Part shown: one piece after another, positions 1 to 12,103 of the stretch
Position numbering within the stretch: position 1 is the stretch's first letter
How the letters are laid out: each line of letters starts with the position of its first letter
Origin: Guadua angustifolia
Lineage: Eukaryota; Streptophyta; Magnoliopsida; Poales; Poaceae
DNA length: 64,000 nt
Direction: 5' to 3'
Assembly: GCA_036346375.1 (NCBI GenBank)
Contig: CM070520.1
Coordinates: 16,131,791 to 16,195,790, forward strand
The notes under the pieces: generated by a model
The model's input: only the letters and a program-made list of their open reading frames with translations
What the model was told of the DNA's origin: nothing
Database searches by the model: none
Translations under genes and position numbers: made by a program

Positions 1-420
1 ATAGGCCCCCCGTGAGGACGGTTCGTGTCCAGATGAACGGCACGGCGTTCAGGGTCCTGAGAAAAATCAGCGGTCGTGGAGAGGACCGAAGCAGTTGCAT
101 GCGCAGGAGTGGTGGGCCCATCCAGGAGCACACTAGCATTAATTAAGGTGTGAAAAGCAGCTGGCGCGCGCTCTAGGACAGCCCCGGGGGCTACTGTCAG
201 TGTACTTTGCACCGGGGTACCCTCTCCGCCGTAAAAGCAGTAGGCCCAAGAAGTGGCCTAGCCCAACTTAAAGCCCCACGTGGCCCCTGGCGAAGCGATC
301 TGGCGATTCGCTCGCTCGCAGGCGGCGCTTTTTGTGGCACCCGGCGGGCAACTGGCGAAACCGCCGTGCTCGCCGGGCGAGAAGCCCACGTGGCCCCCTG
401 GCGAGCAGTCGAGGGATGGA
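1..420 (+). mobile_element. 3' end of a gypsy-like LTR retrotransposon with truncated LTR (tentative)
   Basis: A polypurine-like GC tract (AGCCCCGGGGGCTAC, about 180-194) is followed at 195 by TGTCAGTGTACTTTGCACC, which looks like the start of a panicoid gypsy LTR. 1-194 would then be the 3' internal region and 195 to about 420 a truncated 3' LTR. The LTR part is GC-rich and repeats short blocks such as CCACGTGGCCCCTGGCGA. It ends where homology with the segment at 35046 begins. No coding domain is visible here and the partner LTR is outside the window, so the class rests on the PPT/LTR junction alone. Confidence 0.4.
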
Positions 421-1270
421 TCTTGGTAAAAATATCATCAGAGTCGCTGGGACCATTACAAACTTACAACACTAACTTGTAACTTATAATAAAAGGACTA
501 TATATTTATATATTAAAGGAATTATACGTGTTAACCTAGAGATAGTGGGTGTACCCTGGAACACGTTGTACATGCCCAGATGACCAGATGCCTTTAATTT
601 CCCTTTCCTCTCGTTCTCTCATCTCTGTTCCCCACTCCACCACCTTAACGGCTACTTTACTTGGCTACAGGTCATAGCGCGAGGGAGAGATGACTGGTGC
701 CATTGTTTGATTCACATTCTAAACAAAACAACAAACCTCTAATAGGCATGCATGTGGCTGAACAGACCACATGAGAAAAATGTCAAATTGAATCCTTATG
801 TATTTTTTATAGGTAACAGCTGTCCAGCTGACACACAGAAATCATGGCATACCATCCAGCTTTCAGCAAAAGCAGCAATGCTTCGTATATAACTTATGAA
901 CCGACATGCTTACAAAGTGTGCAGCAGGTTGATACGTAACGAATTAATTACAGAAATAGACATGCTTATAAAGCAGCAGGTTAGCAGCAATCCACTTTTC
1001 TTTTTACTGATAACCTACCAAAATTATCACTTTGATAACTGAACTAATCAGTAATGTACCATGAGTTATTTCCTTTTTACTGATAACCTACCAAAATTAT
1101 CACTTCGATAACTGAACTAATCAAGTAATGTATTATGAGTTATCTAAAAACTGAAACTCATTGGCAAATGTTAAGCCATTAATATGATAGTCAAAACATA
1201 AAAAATACCAACAATATGGAAATACTACAGTAAGAAGTGCCTTGTAGATAGCAAAAAAGAAAAATAGCCG
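421..1270. repeat. Segment A, paralogous to 35046-35640 and 36376-36477
   Basis: This segment is nearly the same as 35046-35640, from GGTAAAAATATCATCAGAG through the AT-rich stretch to about 1015. Its end also matches 36376-36477 (TGAACTAATCAAGTAATGTATTA). A short internal duplication lies at 1006-1133, where TTTTACTGATAACCTACCAAAATTATCAC occurs twice in two pieces of about 70 bp. No credible ORF is seen. It forms the left flank of the B-E tandem array. Confidence 0.75.
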
Positions 1271-2750
1271 AGGATAGCTAGATTGTTGGAAGTGATCAAG
1301 ACCAGGAGCCTGCATACCATTATTGAAATAAGGCTATGTAAAAGAGCATGAGCACAAAATATATACATCTATCTATTCAATATGATTGATTTTGTGCAAT
1401 CTGCAAGCTATAAGCTAGCATCATTTGAACTGAAGATCCTATGTATATAGCTGGTCAAAGTAATCATCTAGCATGTAACGAATACGGGCAGACATCAAAA
1501 AATCATCACCAAAATCTCACGTAGATGTAGCATAGCAAAAGACATAACTGATACTCAATCTCAAGGAGTAGAAATATGATCATGGTTGGTACTCGAGGCC
1601 TTGAGGAGAGGAGTACTTGTCAGGAGCGCTGCAACTGCAGACGTGACAAGAACAGACTGGCGACGGAGAGCGTGATGGCAGCGCCGAGAAAAATAAGAGG
1701 CAACTCCTTGGCATTCCCATTCCTCCGGAGACGCGCGCTAGGCGACGGGGACCGCAACAGAAAGCACGGCGAGATCGAGCAAGGAGAACCAACGGAACAC
1801 GTGATTAAGGAGCCTCCTCACCGACGCGAGCAGCACCCCGCCATCGTCCTCCTCTTGTTCCTCCGCCCCTTATTCCGCTCCAGCATGGTGCGCATCTCCG
1901 CCCCATGCGACGACAGAGAGGAAGATGAGTCGCTCCGACATGACACACATCCCCGCCCCATGGGACAGCGTCCGTGTGGATGGCACCGCAACGGTACCAG
2001 GGAAAGGGAAGGAGTCCTCGACGATGGCGGGGAAAAGGGTAGCATATTAAATATATTGTTTATCATTACTTTTATGAAAGCATATTAAATATATTGTTTA
2101 CCGTTACTTTTACGATAAAAAAGGTTACTATATATATATTTTTCTTCTTCGCTTTAGTTTCGTGCGTACCTGAAAACTCTGAAATCAAGAAAAGCAAATA
2201 TTCTCTCTATTGACTCCCTCAGCTGCATATTAACAGTACGACCATCTAATTTCCACTTGTATACAGTAGATTAACCATTACAACAGTATAACTAGCAACC
2301 CTGAAAAAAATAGACACGCTAAGGTGCAGTCCTTAGGGACTACAACTTAAGCGGTCGTCGCGGGACCGTCTGATAAAAAACGACTAGATCTTTGAGAGTG
2401 GTACTGTAGCAAATCATTGTGCTGATTCTCTATTGTATTAGGTACTTAGCAAGTACTGTAGCACATATTTTTAACTGATGCTAAGGTTTCAAATTTTGTT
2501 TTCGGACCATATCTTGGGGGTGACCAAAAGCGAAATTTTAGTCAAAGTTCAAAAACCAAGTTTCAAATCTGGTATTTTTAAGGCTGCAAAAACTGAAATG
2601 TTGACCCAAATGACCATAATTTAGGCCCAAACTATTGCTTCCACGTCGCGCGATAAGCCGATCGCCACCTTCACCTCACCCCTTGCCCCAAAATCGCTAC
2701 CCGCACCACCTTGCCTCGCCTGACTCCTCGCGTGTCGGATGCCCCTCCTC
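1271..2750. repeat. Block B, copy 1
   Basis: First copy of the 1.48 kb block, ending at GTCGGATGCCCCTCCTC, where E starts. It contains a GC-rich stretch (about 1580-2040), an AT-rich stretch with TATATATATA near 2130 and a GC-rich end. The GC-rich part carries overlapping open frames on both strands that shift between copies, so none is clearly coding. Confidence 0.85.
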
Positions 2751-3366
2751 GGGGTGCAAGCTGGAGCGGATATTTTCCGACCGGCCAAGCCAATCCAAAT
2801 CAATTCGGATAGCGATTTGAATAGTTTTTCGGATATTGAAGAATTTTTGGATCACGGATACGGATAAGGATAATTATCTCGGATAAGGATACGGATACGG
2901 ATAGTAATTATCCGACGGATCTGAGAATATCCGAGTTTATAATCGGATAATATCCGGATATAAAATATGGATATTATCCAAAACTTTAAAACTTCTCCAT
3001 GATGTGAGTCTGTAACTCTCCAATCAAAGAGAACCAGTCACCAAAGTCTGGAGGCACTAGTACCAATGTACCAATACCACTCTTGGTACTCTACCAGTAC
3101 TAGTGCCAACTGCCAAGTGCCAAGTACCAACTACCATTCTACCAAGTGCCACACTGCCACTGCCAAAGTGCCAACGCCAAGTGCACCACAGCGCCAGTGT
3201 GGTGCCAAACCAAAAATTTACCGCGTGCTTCATACTTCCCGGCTTGTCCACTAGCGCCAGGCCAAAACTGAAGGCAATGCGACACTGCCACGCAGCAGAC
3301 CCAAAACCAAAAACATAAAATCTCCAATCCATCATTCGTGCTATCTTTCTCTATCTCTATTCTCTA

Positions 3367-3783
3367 CTAGTCTGATAGTCTCTCTCCTCTAAAATCCTCA
3401 ATCCAAACAAAACCTAGCTGAGCTGAGCGGCTTGAGTTGAGGAGGCACCGAGGCGGCCGTGATCCGGCGCCAGAGTGGTGGCCATAGCCGCAGACCACAG
3501 AGCCGTAGCCACCGGTGGTCCAGGCACACCATAGCCCGTGAGGTGTAGCCACTTGACCACCTCGGTCCGACCACACATGAGCCGCTCGTCCACTCGACTC
3601 GATGGTTCGTCCGTCGTCGGCACCGAGGTAGCCCGTGAGGTCTGCAACCACTTGCCACGCACCTATATATACATACTTTGTATAATCGTATCTCTGGTGA
3701 ATGCCTCGTAATGATCTTCCTCTAGTTCTTGTCTCGGACAAATATCTCTGAGCACAATCTAACCAAGTTGCCGTAATGGCCAT
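3367..3783 (-). other. Weak minus-strand open frame inside E, probably not a gene
   Basis: A 138-codon minus-strand frame runs through a GC-rich part of E. In E copy 2 (about 7808-8193) the same region is broken into several frames by small indels, so reading-frame conservation does not support coding. No domain is recognised. It is listed only because it is the longest frame in E. Confidence 0.15.
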
Positions 3784-3867
3784 ATCAATGTGTTTGTTTC
3801 ATGTGCACGTATGCTAGAGTTTGCCTACTATTCTAACACTTTGGAGCGGTGTAATCACAAAGCTCGA

Positions 3868-4200
3868 AGTTATGTTCTTTGCAAGATGACTAAAATGGTA
3901 ATTCCTAACGATCCAACCATTAGATTGATGTGAAATTTTAATTGTAAAAACTAGATTCAATTCTGAAGCTAACGCAATAAGAATCAGGTTAATCGGATCT
4001 ACGGATTTAAAGTTATGTTCTTTACAAGATGACTGAATATGGGCGACCAGGCGAGCAGACTGACGACCAGTTCACAAAAATAGAAATTCCTAAAGATCCC
4101 ACCATTGGATTGATATGAAATTTTAATTGTAGAAAAGAGATTCAATTATGAACCTAACCCAATAAGAATCAAATCGATCGGGTCTACAGATTAAGAGATA
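3868..4200. repeat. Diverged direct duplication of about 150 bp inside E
   Basis: AAGTTATGTTCTTTGCAAGATGACT (3868) and AAGTTATGTTCTTTACAAGATGACT (4010) each start a block that continues through ATTCCTAA-GATCC-ACCATT, GAAATTTTAATTGTA and CAATAAGAATCA. The second block has a short insert rich in GCGA. The same pair recurs in E copy 2 at about 8305-8640, so the duplication predates the tandem array. Confidence 0.7.
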
Positions 4201-4519
4201 TTACCTTCATAAGATGATTAAAGCAACAAATGACGGAAAAACACGAATCAACAACAGACCAAATTAATGCAGGTCTTCTTGCATGCACGTGAAACACTTC
4301 TAGTAGCCAGGGAGCCTCAGGTACTAAAGCTTGCAGTTGCATGCAGCCACAACGTCGGAAGCAATCAGCGACTCAAAACCCAGACGCCAGAAAAGCCCTC
4401 GCCGCAATGCACAGGACGCTTGAGTCGTAAAAAAGATATTTTATTTTTTGTCTAACAGTACTCTAAACAAAAGAATACAACCCTAAAACTTGAGTGCTCT
4501 ACATAAATAGGAGACACCT

Positions 4520-4545
4520 CCCCCTATTTATATAGGGCAAACACA
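4520..4545 (-). promoter_or_regulatory. TATA-like motif on the minus strand of E
   Basis: Read on the minus strand this is CCCTATATAAATAGGGGGAG, a good TATA-box context of the kind seen in plant LTR promoters. It is followed by a leader-like stretch toward 4440. It recurs in E copy 2 near 8960-8985. No ORF follows it, so it may be a captured LTR fragment. Confidence 0.3.
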
Positions 4546-4860
4546 AAGAGATTGAATATAACTCCACTTCCCACGTGGAAAGAGTTCGTACACATCTCAA
4601 CCTGGCCCAACATAGCCAAAAATAACTCTTGCGCATGTACAACCCACATCTTTGTAATTACATGATTAACCAGTCTTCATATGTATGTTCTCTAGCTCGA
4701 ACGTCCCGCATGACATCCTCGACCACCAAGACCTCGATTCCTCCCTAAACCTAGTCCCGAACCTCAGTTCCTCTATGAACCTAGTTCCGGTCTCGTCATC
4801 GACCACGTTCGCCCTCGAGCAACACCTGCACATGAATAAACAAGAAACAGATCCGAACAC

Positions 4861-5075
4861 AAGTCCACGATTTGACTCAAAGTCAATCCATGCAACCACT
4901 CACACGAGTGCGTTGCATCAAGCAAAACCATCATCATGCTATCACTAGCATATCAAACAAATCCAAGCACAAGTCCATGACTTGACTCAAAGTCAATCCA
5001 TGCAACCACTCACATGAGCGCGTTGCATCAAGCAAAACCATCATCATGCTATTACCAGCATATGCACAAGCACCA
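4861..5075. repeat. Two-copy tandem repeat of about 110 bp in E
   Basis: AAGTCCACGATTTGACTC at 4861 and AAGTCCATGACTTGACTC at 4971 start near-identical units that contain TCAATCCATGCAACCACTCAC and AAAACCATCATCATGCTAT. E copy 2 carries the same pair near 9299-9510. Confidence 0.85.
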
Positions 5076-5702
5076 CACATGCCATAATCACAACCACTTT
5101 GCAATGCCAATTTCATTACTCAGCCAATTTTTCAGCACGTGATTTCACATTGTGTTATTACCTTACGTCGTACATGCATGCACCTAACTGGTTAAGTAGA
5201 CTAGAATTAGTAGTGCATAAATTTGATATATGGTATTATATGATTCTATCATGTTCACCTTACTAGTTTGTGACTTCTAATTTGCTAGTGCCATTGTCTT
5301 TGATAATTCTATTATGACTCCACATTTAGCTTTTATATAATCTCTAATGCGTTCATTATTAATTCTTAATTATGTACAATGCAACTATAGTAAATTCTTG
5401 TACTATTTTCTTCACATTTTGTCAATAATTATTCATAACTCATAAGTAATCTACTATTCAGTATGTTACATGTGCAATAAATGATCTATATTTTCGTGTA
5501 TTATCCGGCTAAAAATATTACGTACCGTATTGAATCCGATGCGTATTAAGCCGTATTAAGTAAGTGATAGTATCCGGTATTATTAGCATTATTCGTATTC
5601 ACATCCGACACCATTCAGTATCCGACTTCGTATTCGATAAAAAATATGGATACGGATACGGGATGAACAATATCCGACCGTATCCGATCCGATTACATCC
5701 CT

Positions 5703-7194
5703 AGGATAGCTAGATTGTTGGAAGTGATCAAGACCAGGAGCCTGCATACCATTATTGAAATAAGGCTATGTAAAAGAGCATGAGCACAAAATATATACAT
5801 CTATCTATTCAATATGATTGATTTTGTGCAATCTGCAAGCTATAAGCTACCATCATTTGAACTGAAGATCCTATGTATATAGCTGGTCAAAGTAATCATC
5901 TAGCATGTAACGAATACGGGCAGACATCAAAAAATCATCACCAAAATCTCACGTAGATGTAGCATAGCAAAAGACATAACTGATACTCAATCTCAAGGAG
6001 TAGAAATATGATCATGGTTGGTACTCGAGGCCTTGAGGGAGAGGGAGTACTTGTCAGGAGCGCTGCAACTGCAGACGTGACAAGAACAGACTGGCGACGG
6101 AGAGCGTGATGGCAGCGCCGAGAAAAATAAGAGGCAACTCCTTGGCATTCCCATTCCTCCGGAGACGCGCGCTAGGCGACGGGGACCGCAGCAGAAAGCA
6201 CGGCGAGATCGAGCAAGGAGAACCAACGGAACACGTGATTAAGGGAGCCTCCTCACCGACGCGAGCAGCACCCCGCCATCGTCCTCCTCTTGTTCCTCCG
6301 CCCCTTATTCCGCTCCAGCATGGTGCGCATCTCCGCCCCCATGCGACGACAGAGAGGAAGATGAGTCGCTCCGACATGACACACATCCCCGCCCCCATGG
6401 GACAGCGTCCGTGTGGATGGCACCGCAACGGTACCAGGGAAAAGGGAAGGGAGTCCTCGACGATGGCGGGGAAAAGGGTAGCATATTAAATATATTGTTT
6501 ATCATTACTTTTATGAAAGCATATTAAATATATTGTTTACCGTTACTTTTACGATAAAAAAGGTTACTATATATATATTTTTTCTTCTTCGCTTTAGTTT
6601 CGTGCGTACCTGAAAACTCTGAAATCAAGAAAAGCAAATATTCTCTCTATTGACTCCCTCAGCTGCATATTAACAGTACGACCATCTAATTTCCACTTGT
6701 ATACAGTAGATTAACCATTACAACAGTATAACTAGCAACCCTGAAAAAAAATAGACACCGCTAAGGTGCAGTCCCTTGGGGACTACAACTTAAGCGGTCG
6801 TCGCGGGACCGTCTGATAAAAAAACGACTAGATCTTTGAGAGTGGTACTGTAGCAAATCATTGTGCTGATTCTCTATTGTATTAGGTACTTAGCAAGTAC
6901 TGTAGCACATATTTTTAACTGATGCTAAGGTTTCAAATTTTGTTTTCGGACCATATCTTGGGGGTGACCAAAAGCGAAATTTTAGTCAAAGTTCAAAAAC
7001 CAAGTTTCAAATCTGGTATTTTTAAGGCTGCAAAAACTGAAATGTTGACCCAAATGACCATAATTTCGCCCAAACTATTGCTTCCACGTCCGCGCGATAA
7101 GCCGATCGCCACCTTCACCTCACCCCCCCCAAAATCGCTACCCGCAAGACCTTGCCTGCCCGACAACTCCTCGGCGTGTCGGATGCCCCTCCTC
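5703..7194. repeat. Block B, copy 2
   Basis: Second B copy, from AGGATAGCTAG at 5703 to GCCCCTCCTC at 7194. It differs from copy 1 mainly by single-base insertions in runs of G, C or A (for example GAGGGAGAGGGAG against GAGGAGAGGAG), which change the open frames. Confidence 0.85.
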
Positions 7195-10129
7195 GGGGTG
7201 CAAGCTGAACGGATATTTTCCGATCGACCGACCAATCAATCAATTCGGATAGCGATTTGAATAGTTTTTCGGATATTGAAGAATTTTTCGGATACGGATA
7301 CGGATAAGGATAATTATCTCGGATAAGGATACGGATCGGATAGTAATTATCCGAGCGGATACTGAGAATATCCGAGTTTATAATCGGATAATATCCGGAT
7401 ATAAAATATGGATATTATCCGAAAACTTTAAAAACTTCTCCATGACTGTGAGTCTGTAACTCTCCAATCAAAGAGAACCAGTCACCAAAGTCTGGAGGCA
7501 CTAGTACCAATGTACCAATACCACTCTTGGTACTCTACCAGTACTAGTGCCAACTGCCAAGTGCCAAGTACCAACTACCATTCTACCAAGTGCCACCTTG
7601 CCCTTTGCCAAAGTGCCAGCGAAGTGCACCACAGCCGATGTGGTGCCAAACCAAAAATTTACCGCGTGCTTCATACTTCCCGGCTTGTCCACTAGCGCCA
7701 GGCCAAAACTGAAGGCAATGCGACACTGCCACGCAGCAGACCCAAAACCAAAAACATAAAATCTCCAATCCATCATTCGTGCTATCTTTCTCTATCTCTA
7801 TTCTCTACTAGTCTGATAGTCTCTCTCCTCTAAAATCCTCAATCCAAACAAAACCTAGCTGAGCTGAGCGGCTTGAGTTGAGGAGGCACCGAGGCGGCAC
7901 CGGCGGTCCGGCGCCGTGGTAGCCATAGCCTGACCACGTGGGCCGTAGCCACCGTGTCCGGCACACCATAGCCCGTGAGGTGAGCCCATGACCACCTACG
8001 GTCCGACCACACCGCAGCCGCTCGTCCACTCGACTCGATGGTTCGTCCCGTCGTCGGCACCGAGGTAGCCCGTAGGTCTGCAACCACTGCCCACGCAGCC
8101 TATATATACATACTTTGTATAATCGTATCTACAGGTGAATGCCTGTAATGATCTTCCTCTAGTTCTTGTCTCGAGACAAATATCTCTGAGCACAATCTAA
8201 CCAAGTTGCCGTAATGGCCATATCAATGTGTTTGTTTCATGTGCACGTATGCTAGAGTTTGCCTACTATTCTAACACTTTGGAGACGGTGTAATCACAAA
8301 GCTCTGAAGTTATGTTCTTTGCAAGATGACTAAAATGGTAATTCCTAACGATCCAACCATTAGATTGATGTGAAATTTTAATTGTAAAAACTAGATTCAA
8401 TTCTGAAGCTAACGCAATAAGAATCAGGTTAATCGGATCTACGGATTTAAAGTTATGTTCTTTACAAGATGACTGAATATGGGCGACGAGCGAGCGGAAC
8501 TAAGCGACGACCAGTTCACAAAAATAGAAATTCCTAAAGATCCCACCATTGGATTGATATGAAATTTTAATTGTAGAAAAGAGATTCAATTATGAACCTA
8601 ACCCAATAAGAATCAAATCGATCGGGTCTACAGATTAAGAGATATTACCTTCATAAGATGATTAAAGCAACAAATGACGGAAAAACACGAATCAACAATG
8701 ACCAAATTAATGCAGGTCTTCTTGCATGCACGTGAAACACTTCTAGTAGCCAGGGAGCCTCAGGTACTAAAGCTTGCAGTTGCATGCAGCCACAACGTCG
8801 GAAGCAATCAGCGACTCAAAACCCAGACGCCAGAAAAGCCCTCGCCGCAATGCACAGGACGCTTGAGTCGTAAAAAAGATATTTTATTTTTTGTCTAACA
8901 GTACTCTAAACAAAAGAATACAACCCTAAAACTTGAGTGCTCTACATAAATAGGAGACACCTCCCCCTATTTATATAGGGCAAACACAAAGAGATTGAAT
9001 ATAACTCCACTTCCCACGTGGAAAGAGTTCGTACACATCTCAACCTGGCCCAACATAGCCAAAAATAACTCTTGCACGCATGTACAACCCACATGCTGTA
9101 ATTACATGATTAACCAGTCTTCATATGTATGTTCTCTAGCTCGAGCGTCCGCATGACATCCTCGACCACCAAGACCTCGATTCCTCCTAAACCTAGTCCG
9201 AACCTCGGTTCCTCTATGAACCTAGTTCGGTCTCGTCATCGACCACGTTAGCCTCGAGCAACACGCACATGAATAAACAAGAAACAGATCCGAACACAAG
9301 TCCACGATTTGACTCAAAGTCAATCCATGCAACCACTCACACGAGTGCGTTGCATCAAGCAAACCATCATCATGCTATCACTAGCATATCAAACAAATCA
9401 AGCACAAGTCCATGACTTGACTCAAAGTCAATCCATGCAACCACTCACATGAGCGTTGCATCAAGCAAACCATCATCATGCTATTACCAAGATATGCACA
9501 AGCACCACACATGCCATAATCACAACCACTTTGCAATGCCAATTTCATTACTCAGCCAATTTTTCAGCGACGTGATTTCACATTGTGTTATTACCTTCGT
9601 CGTACATGCATGCACCTAACTGGTTAAGTAGACTAGAATTAGTAGTGCATAAATTTGATATATGGTATTATATGATTCTATCATGTTCACCTTACTAGTT
9701 TGTGACTTCTAATTTGCTAGTGCCATTGTCTTTGATAATTCTATTATGACTCCACATTTAGCTTTTATATAATCTCTAATCGTTCATTATTAATTCTTAA
9801 TTATGTACAATGCAACTATAGTAAATTCTTGTACTATTTTCTTCACATTTTGTCAATAATTATTCATAACTCATAAGTAATCTACTATTCAGTATGTTAC
9901 ATGTGCAATAAATGATCTATATTTTCGTGTATTATCCGGCTAAAAATATTCGTACCCGTATTGAATCCGGTGCGTATTAAGCCGTATTAAGTAAGTGATA
10001 GTATCCGGTATTATTCGCATTCGTATTCACATCCGACACCATTCGTATCCGACTTCGTATTCGATAAAAAATATGGATACGGATACGGGATGAACAATAT
10101 CCGACCGTATCCGATCCGATTACATCCCT
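7195..10129. mobile_element. Element E copy 2, non-autonomous hAT-like
   Basis: Second copy of E, from GGGGTGCAAGCTGAACGGAT to CCGATTACATCCCTA. It has the same internal landmarks as copy 1: subterminal GGATACGGATA repeats, the GTGCCAA-rich tract, the direct duplication, the minus-strand TATA-like site and the 110 bp tandem pair. Small indels relative to copy 1 are frequent. Confidence 0.6.
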
Positions 10130-11620
10130 AGGATAGCTAGATTGTTGGAAGTGATCAAGACCAGGAGCCTGCATACCATTATTGAAATAAGGCTATGTAA
10201 AAGAGCATGAGCACAAAATATATACATCTATCTATTCAATATGATTGATTTTGTGCAATCTGCAAGCTATAAGCTAGCATCATTTGAACTGAAGATCCTA
10301 TGTATATAGCTGGTCAAAGTAATCATCTAGCATGTAACGAATACGGGCAGACATCAAAAAATCATCACCAAAATCTCACGTAGATGTAGCATAGCAAAAG
10401 ACATAACTGATACTCAATCTCAAGGAGTAGAAATATGATCATGGTTGGTACTCGAGGCCTTGAGGAGAGGAGTACTTGTCAGGAGCGCTGCAACTGCAGA
10501 CGTGACAAGAACAGACTGGCGACGGAGAGCGTGATGGCAGCGCCGAGAAAAATAAGAGGCAACTCCTTGGCATTCCCATTCCTCCGGAGACGCGCGCTAG
10601 GCGACGGGGACCGCAGCAGAAAGCACGGCGAGATCGAGCAAGGAGAACCAACGGAACACGTGATTAAGGGAGCCTCCTCACCGACGCGAGCAGCACCCCG
10701 CCATCGTCCTCCTCTTGTTCCTCCGCCCCTTATTCCGCTCCAGCATGGTGCGCATCTCCGCCCCCATGCGACGACAGAGAGGAAGATGAGTCGCTCCGAC
10801 ATGACACACATCCCCGCCCCCATGGGACAGCGTCCGTGTGGATGGCACCGCAACGGTACCAGGAAAAGGGAAGGAGTCCTCGACGATGGCGGGGAAAAGG
10901 GTAGCATATTAAATATATTGTTTATCATTACTTTTATGAAAGCATATTAAATATATTGTTTACCGTTACTTTTACGATAAAAAAGGTTACTATATATATA
11001 TTTTTTCTTCTTCGCTTTAGTTTCGTGCGTACCTGAAAACTCTGAAATCAAGAAAAGCAAATATTCTCTCTATTGACTCCCTCAGCTGCATATTAACAGT
11101 ACGACCATCTAATTTCCACTTGTATACAGTAGATTAACCATTACAACAGTATAACTAGCAACCCTGAAAAAAATAGACACGCTAAGGTGCAGTCCCTTGG
11201 GGACTACAACTTAAGCGATCGTCATGGACCGTCGATAAAAAACGACTAGATCTTTGAGAGTGGTATCTGTAGCAAATCATTGTCTGATTCTCTATTGTAT
11301 TAGGTACTTAGCAAGTACTGTAGCACATATTTTTAACTGATGCTAAGGTTTCAAATTTTGTTTTCGGACCATATCTTGGGGGTGACCAAAAGCGAAATTT
11401 TAGTCAAAGTTCAAAAACCAAGTTTCAAATCTGGTATTTTTAAGGCTGCAAAAACTGAAATGTTGACCCAAATGACCATAATTTCGGCCCAAACTATTGC
11501 TTCCACGTCCGCCGCGATAAGCCCTGATCGCCACCTTCACCTCACCCTGCCCCAAAATCGCTACCCCGCACCCTGCTTGCCCTGCCCGCACAGCTCCTCG
11601 CGTGTCGGATGCCCCTCCTC
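10130..11620. repeat. Block B, copy 3
   Basis: Third B copy. It reaches the same 3' landmark GCCCCTCCTC at 11620 but continues into ATCATCCGCGCCAAGCG instead of E. The paralogue at 37744-37775 shows the same continuation (ATCACCCACGCCAAGCG), so this junction is the ancestral one. Confidence 0.85.
10479..10928 (-). other. Hypothetical 149-codon frame in B, coding status doubtful
   Basis: The frame is arginine- and serine-rich with a hydrophobic C-terminal stretch (LPLIFLGAAITLSVASLFL). A related frame is 124 codons in copy 2 (6054-6428) and is split in copy 1 (1580-1792 and 1818-2066) by indels in homopolymers. No known domain is seen. Block B is absent as coding sequence in the paralogue at 36.9 kb, where this part is deleted. 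It is most likely a chance frame in GC-rich repeat DNA. Confidence 0.15.
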
Positions 11621-11845
11621 ATCATCCGCGCCAAGCGTGCAGATAGCCGGGCCTCCGTCGAGATTTGGAATCTGAGGATGAAATCCAAAATATTGATCGA
11701 AATTTTCGAAATATTGACAAATTTTGAACAGTCATGAAATGACCACGATAACAGCATGCAAGAATCATAAAATGTATTACTATTTTATTAGTTTTTATCA
11801 TATCTTAATGGGCTTTTGGCTAGGCTTGCGGTTCAAATTGAGGCC
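11621..11845. repeat. Segment C, paralogous to 37762-37985
   Basis: This is continuous homology with the right-hand paralogue through GGCCTCCGTC, AATTTTCGAAAT, AACAGCATGCA and CTAGGCTTGCGGT. The match stops at CAAATTG, near 11845 here and 37985 there. At 37986 the PMD-MULE begins, so this copy shows the uninterrupted flank. Confidence 0.75.
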
Positions 11846-12100
11846 TAAGCCCGGAACAATTGAGCCGGACAGGCCTTGATGGGCTGCCCACTTGAGGAAG
11901 GATGATGCTGTACGAGCATTTCTTCTCCTGCTCCCAGCGACCGGACACTATTCGGCCCATATGCACTCCCAGCCCAGACAAGTACCGTTTCGGGTGCAAA
12001 GTAAAGCGGGCCGGCCAACGAATTAAGCAAGACTAGCCTAATCAATCAATTCGGGGCACAACCGTGAACAGAAAGTCTCCGACCAATCAGACCATTATTA
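11846..12100. other. Spacer, no feature recognised
   Basis: Mixed-composition DNA between segment C and a MITE. A short minus-strand frame (11845-12045) shows no recognisable domain. Confidence 0.5.
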
Positions 12101-12103
12101 TTA

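Larger units (their letters stand above)
2751..5702. mobile_element. Element E copy 1, non-autonomous hAT (Ac/Ds-like) derivative
   Basis: The left end GGGGTGCAAGCTGGAGCGGA and the inverted right end TAGGGATGTAATCGGATCGG form an imperfect TIR of about 22 bp. The right end resembles the TAGGGATG ends of Ac/Ds-like hAT elements. Both ends are followed by subterminal repeats of GGATACGGATA and its complement (2820-2985 and 5510-5695), as in hAT elements. There is no transposase. The interior holds a short-motif region rich in GTGCCAA (3060-3200), a UTR-like CT-rich stretch (3330-3420) and internal duplications. No 8 bp target duplication is seen at the ends, because the right end abuts the next B copy. 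Confidence 0.6.
1271..11620. repeat. Tandem array B-E-B-E-B (period about 4.43 kb)
   Basis: The junction sequence AGGATAGCTAGATTGTTGG occurs at 1271, 5703 and 10130, so the unit length is about 4.43 kb (4432 and 4427 bp). Each of the first two units is block B (about 1.48 kb) plus block E (about 2.95 kb). The third unit has B only and then runs into segment C at 11621. The copies are very similar along their whole length and differ mostly by 1-2 base indels in homopolymers and a few substitutions, which suggests a recent duplication or noisy consensus. Unequal exchange between B copies flanking one E would give this structure. Confidence 0.9.

Noticed and set aside
1576..2088. 170-codon plus-strand frame in B (and its equivalent at 10435-10950)
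   Set aside because: It changes with homopolymer indels in the copies, overlaps an opposite-strand frame, and has basic, low-complexity composition with no domain.
3057..3335. Overlapping frames on both strands around 3057-3335 and 7501-7776
   Set aside because: They run through GTGCCAA-type simple repeats in E. Reading in both strands is a product of repeat composition.
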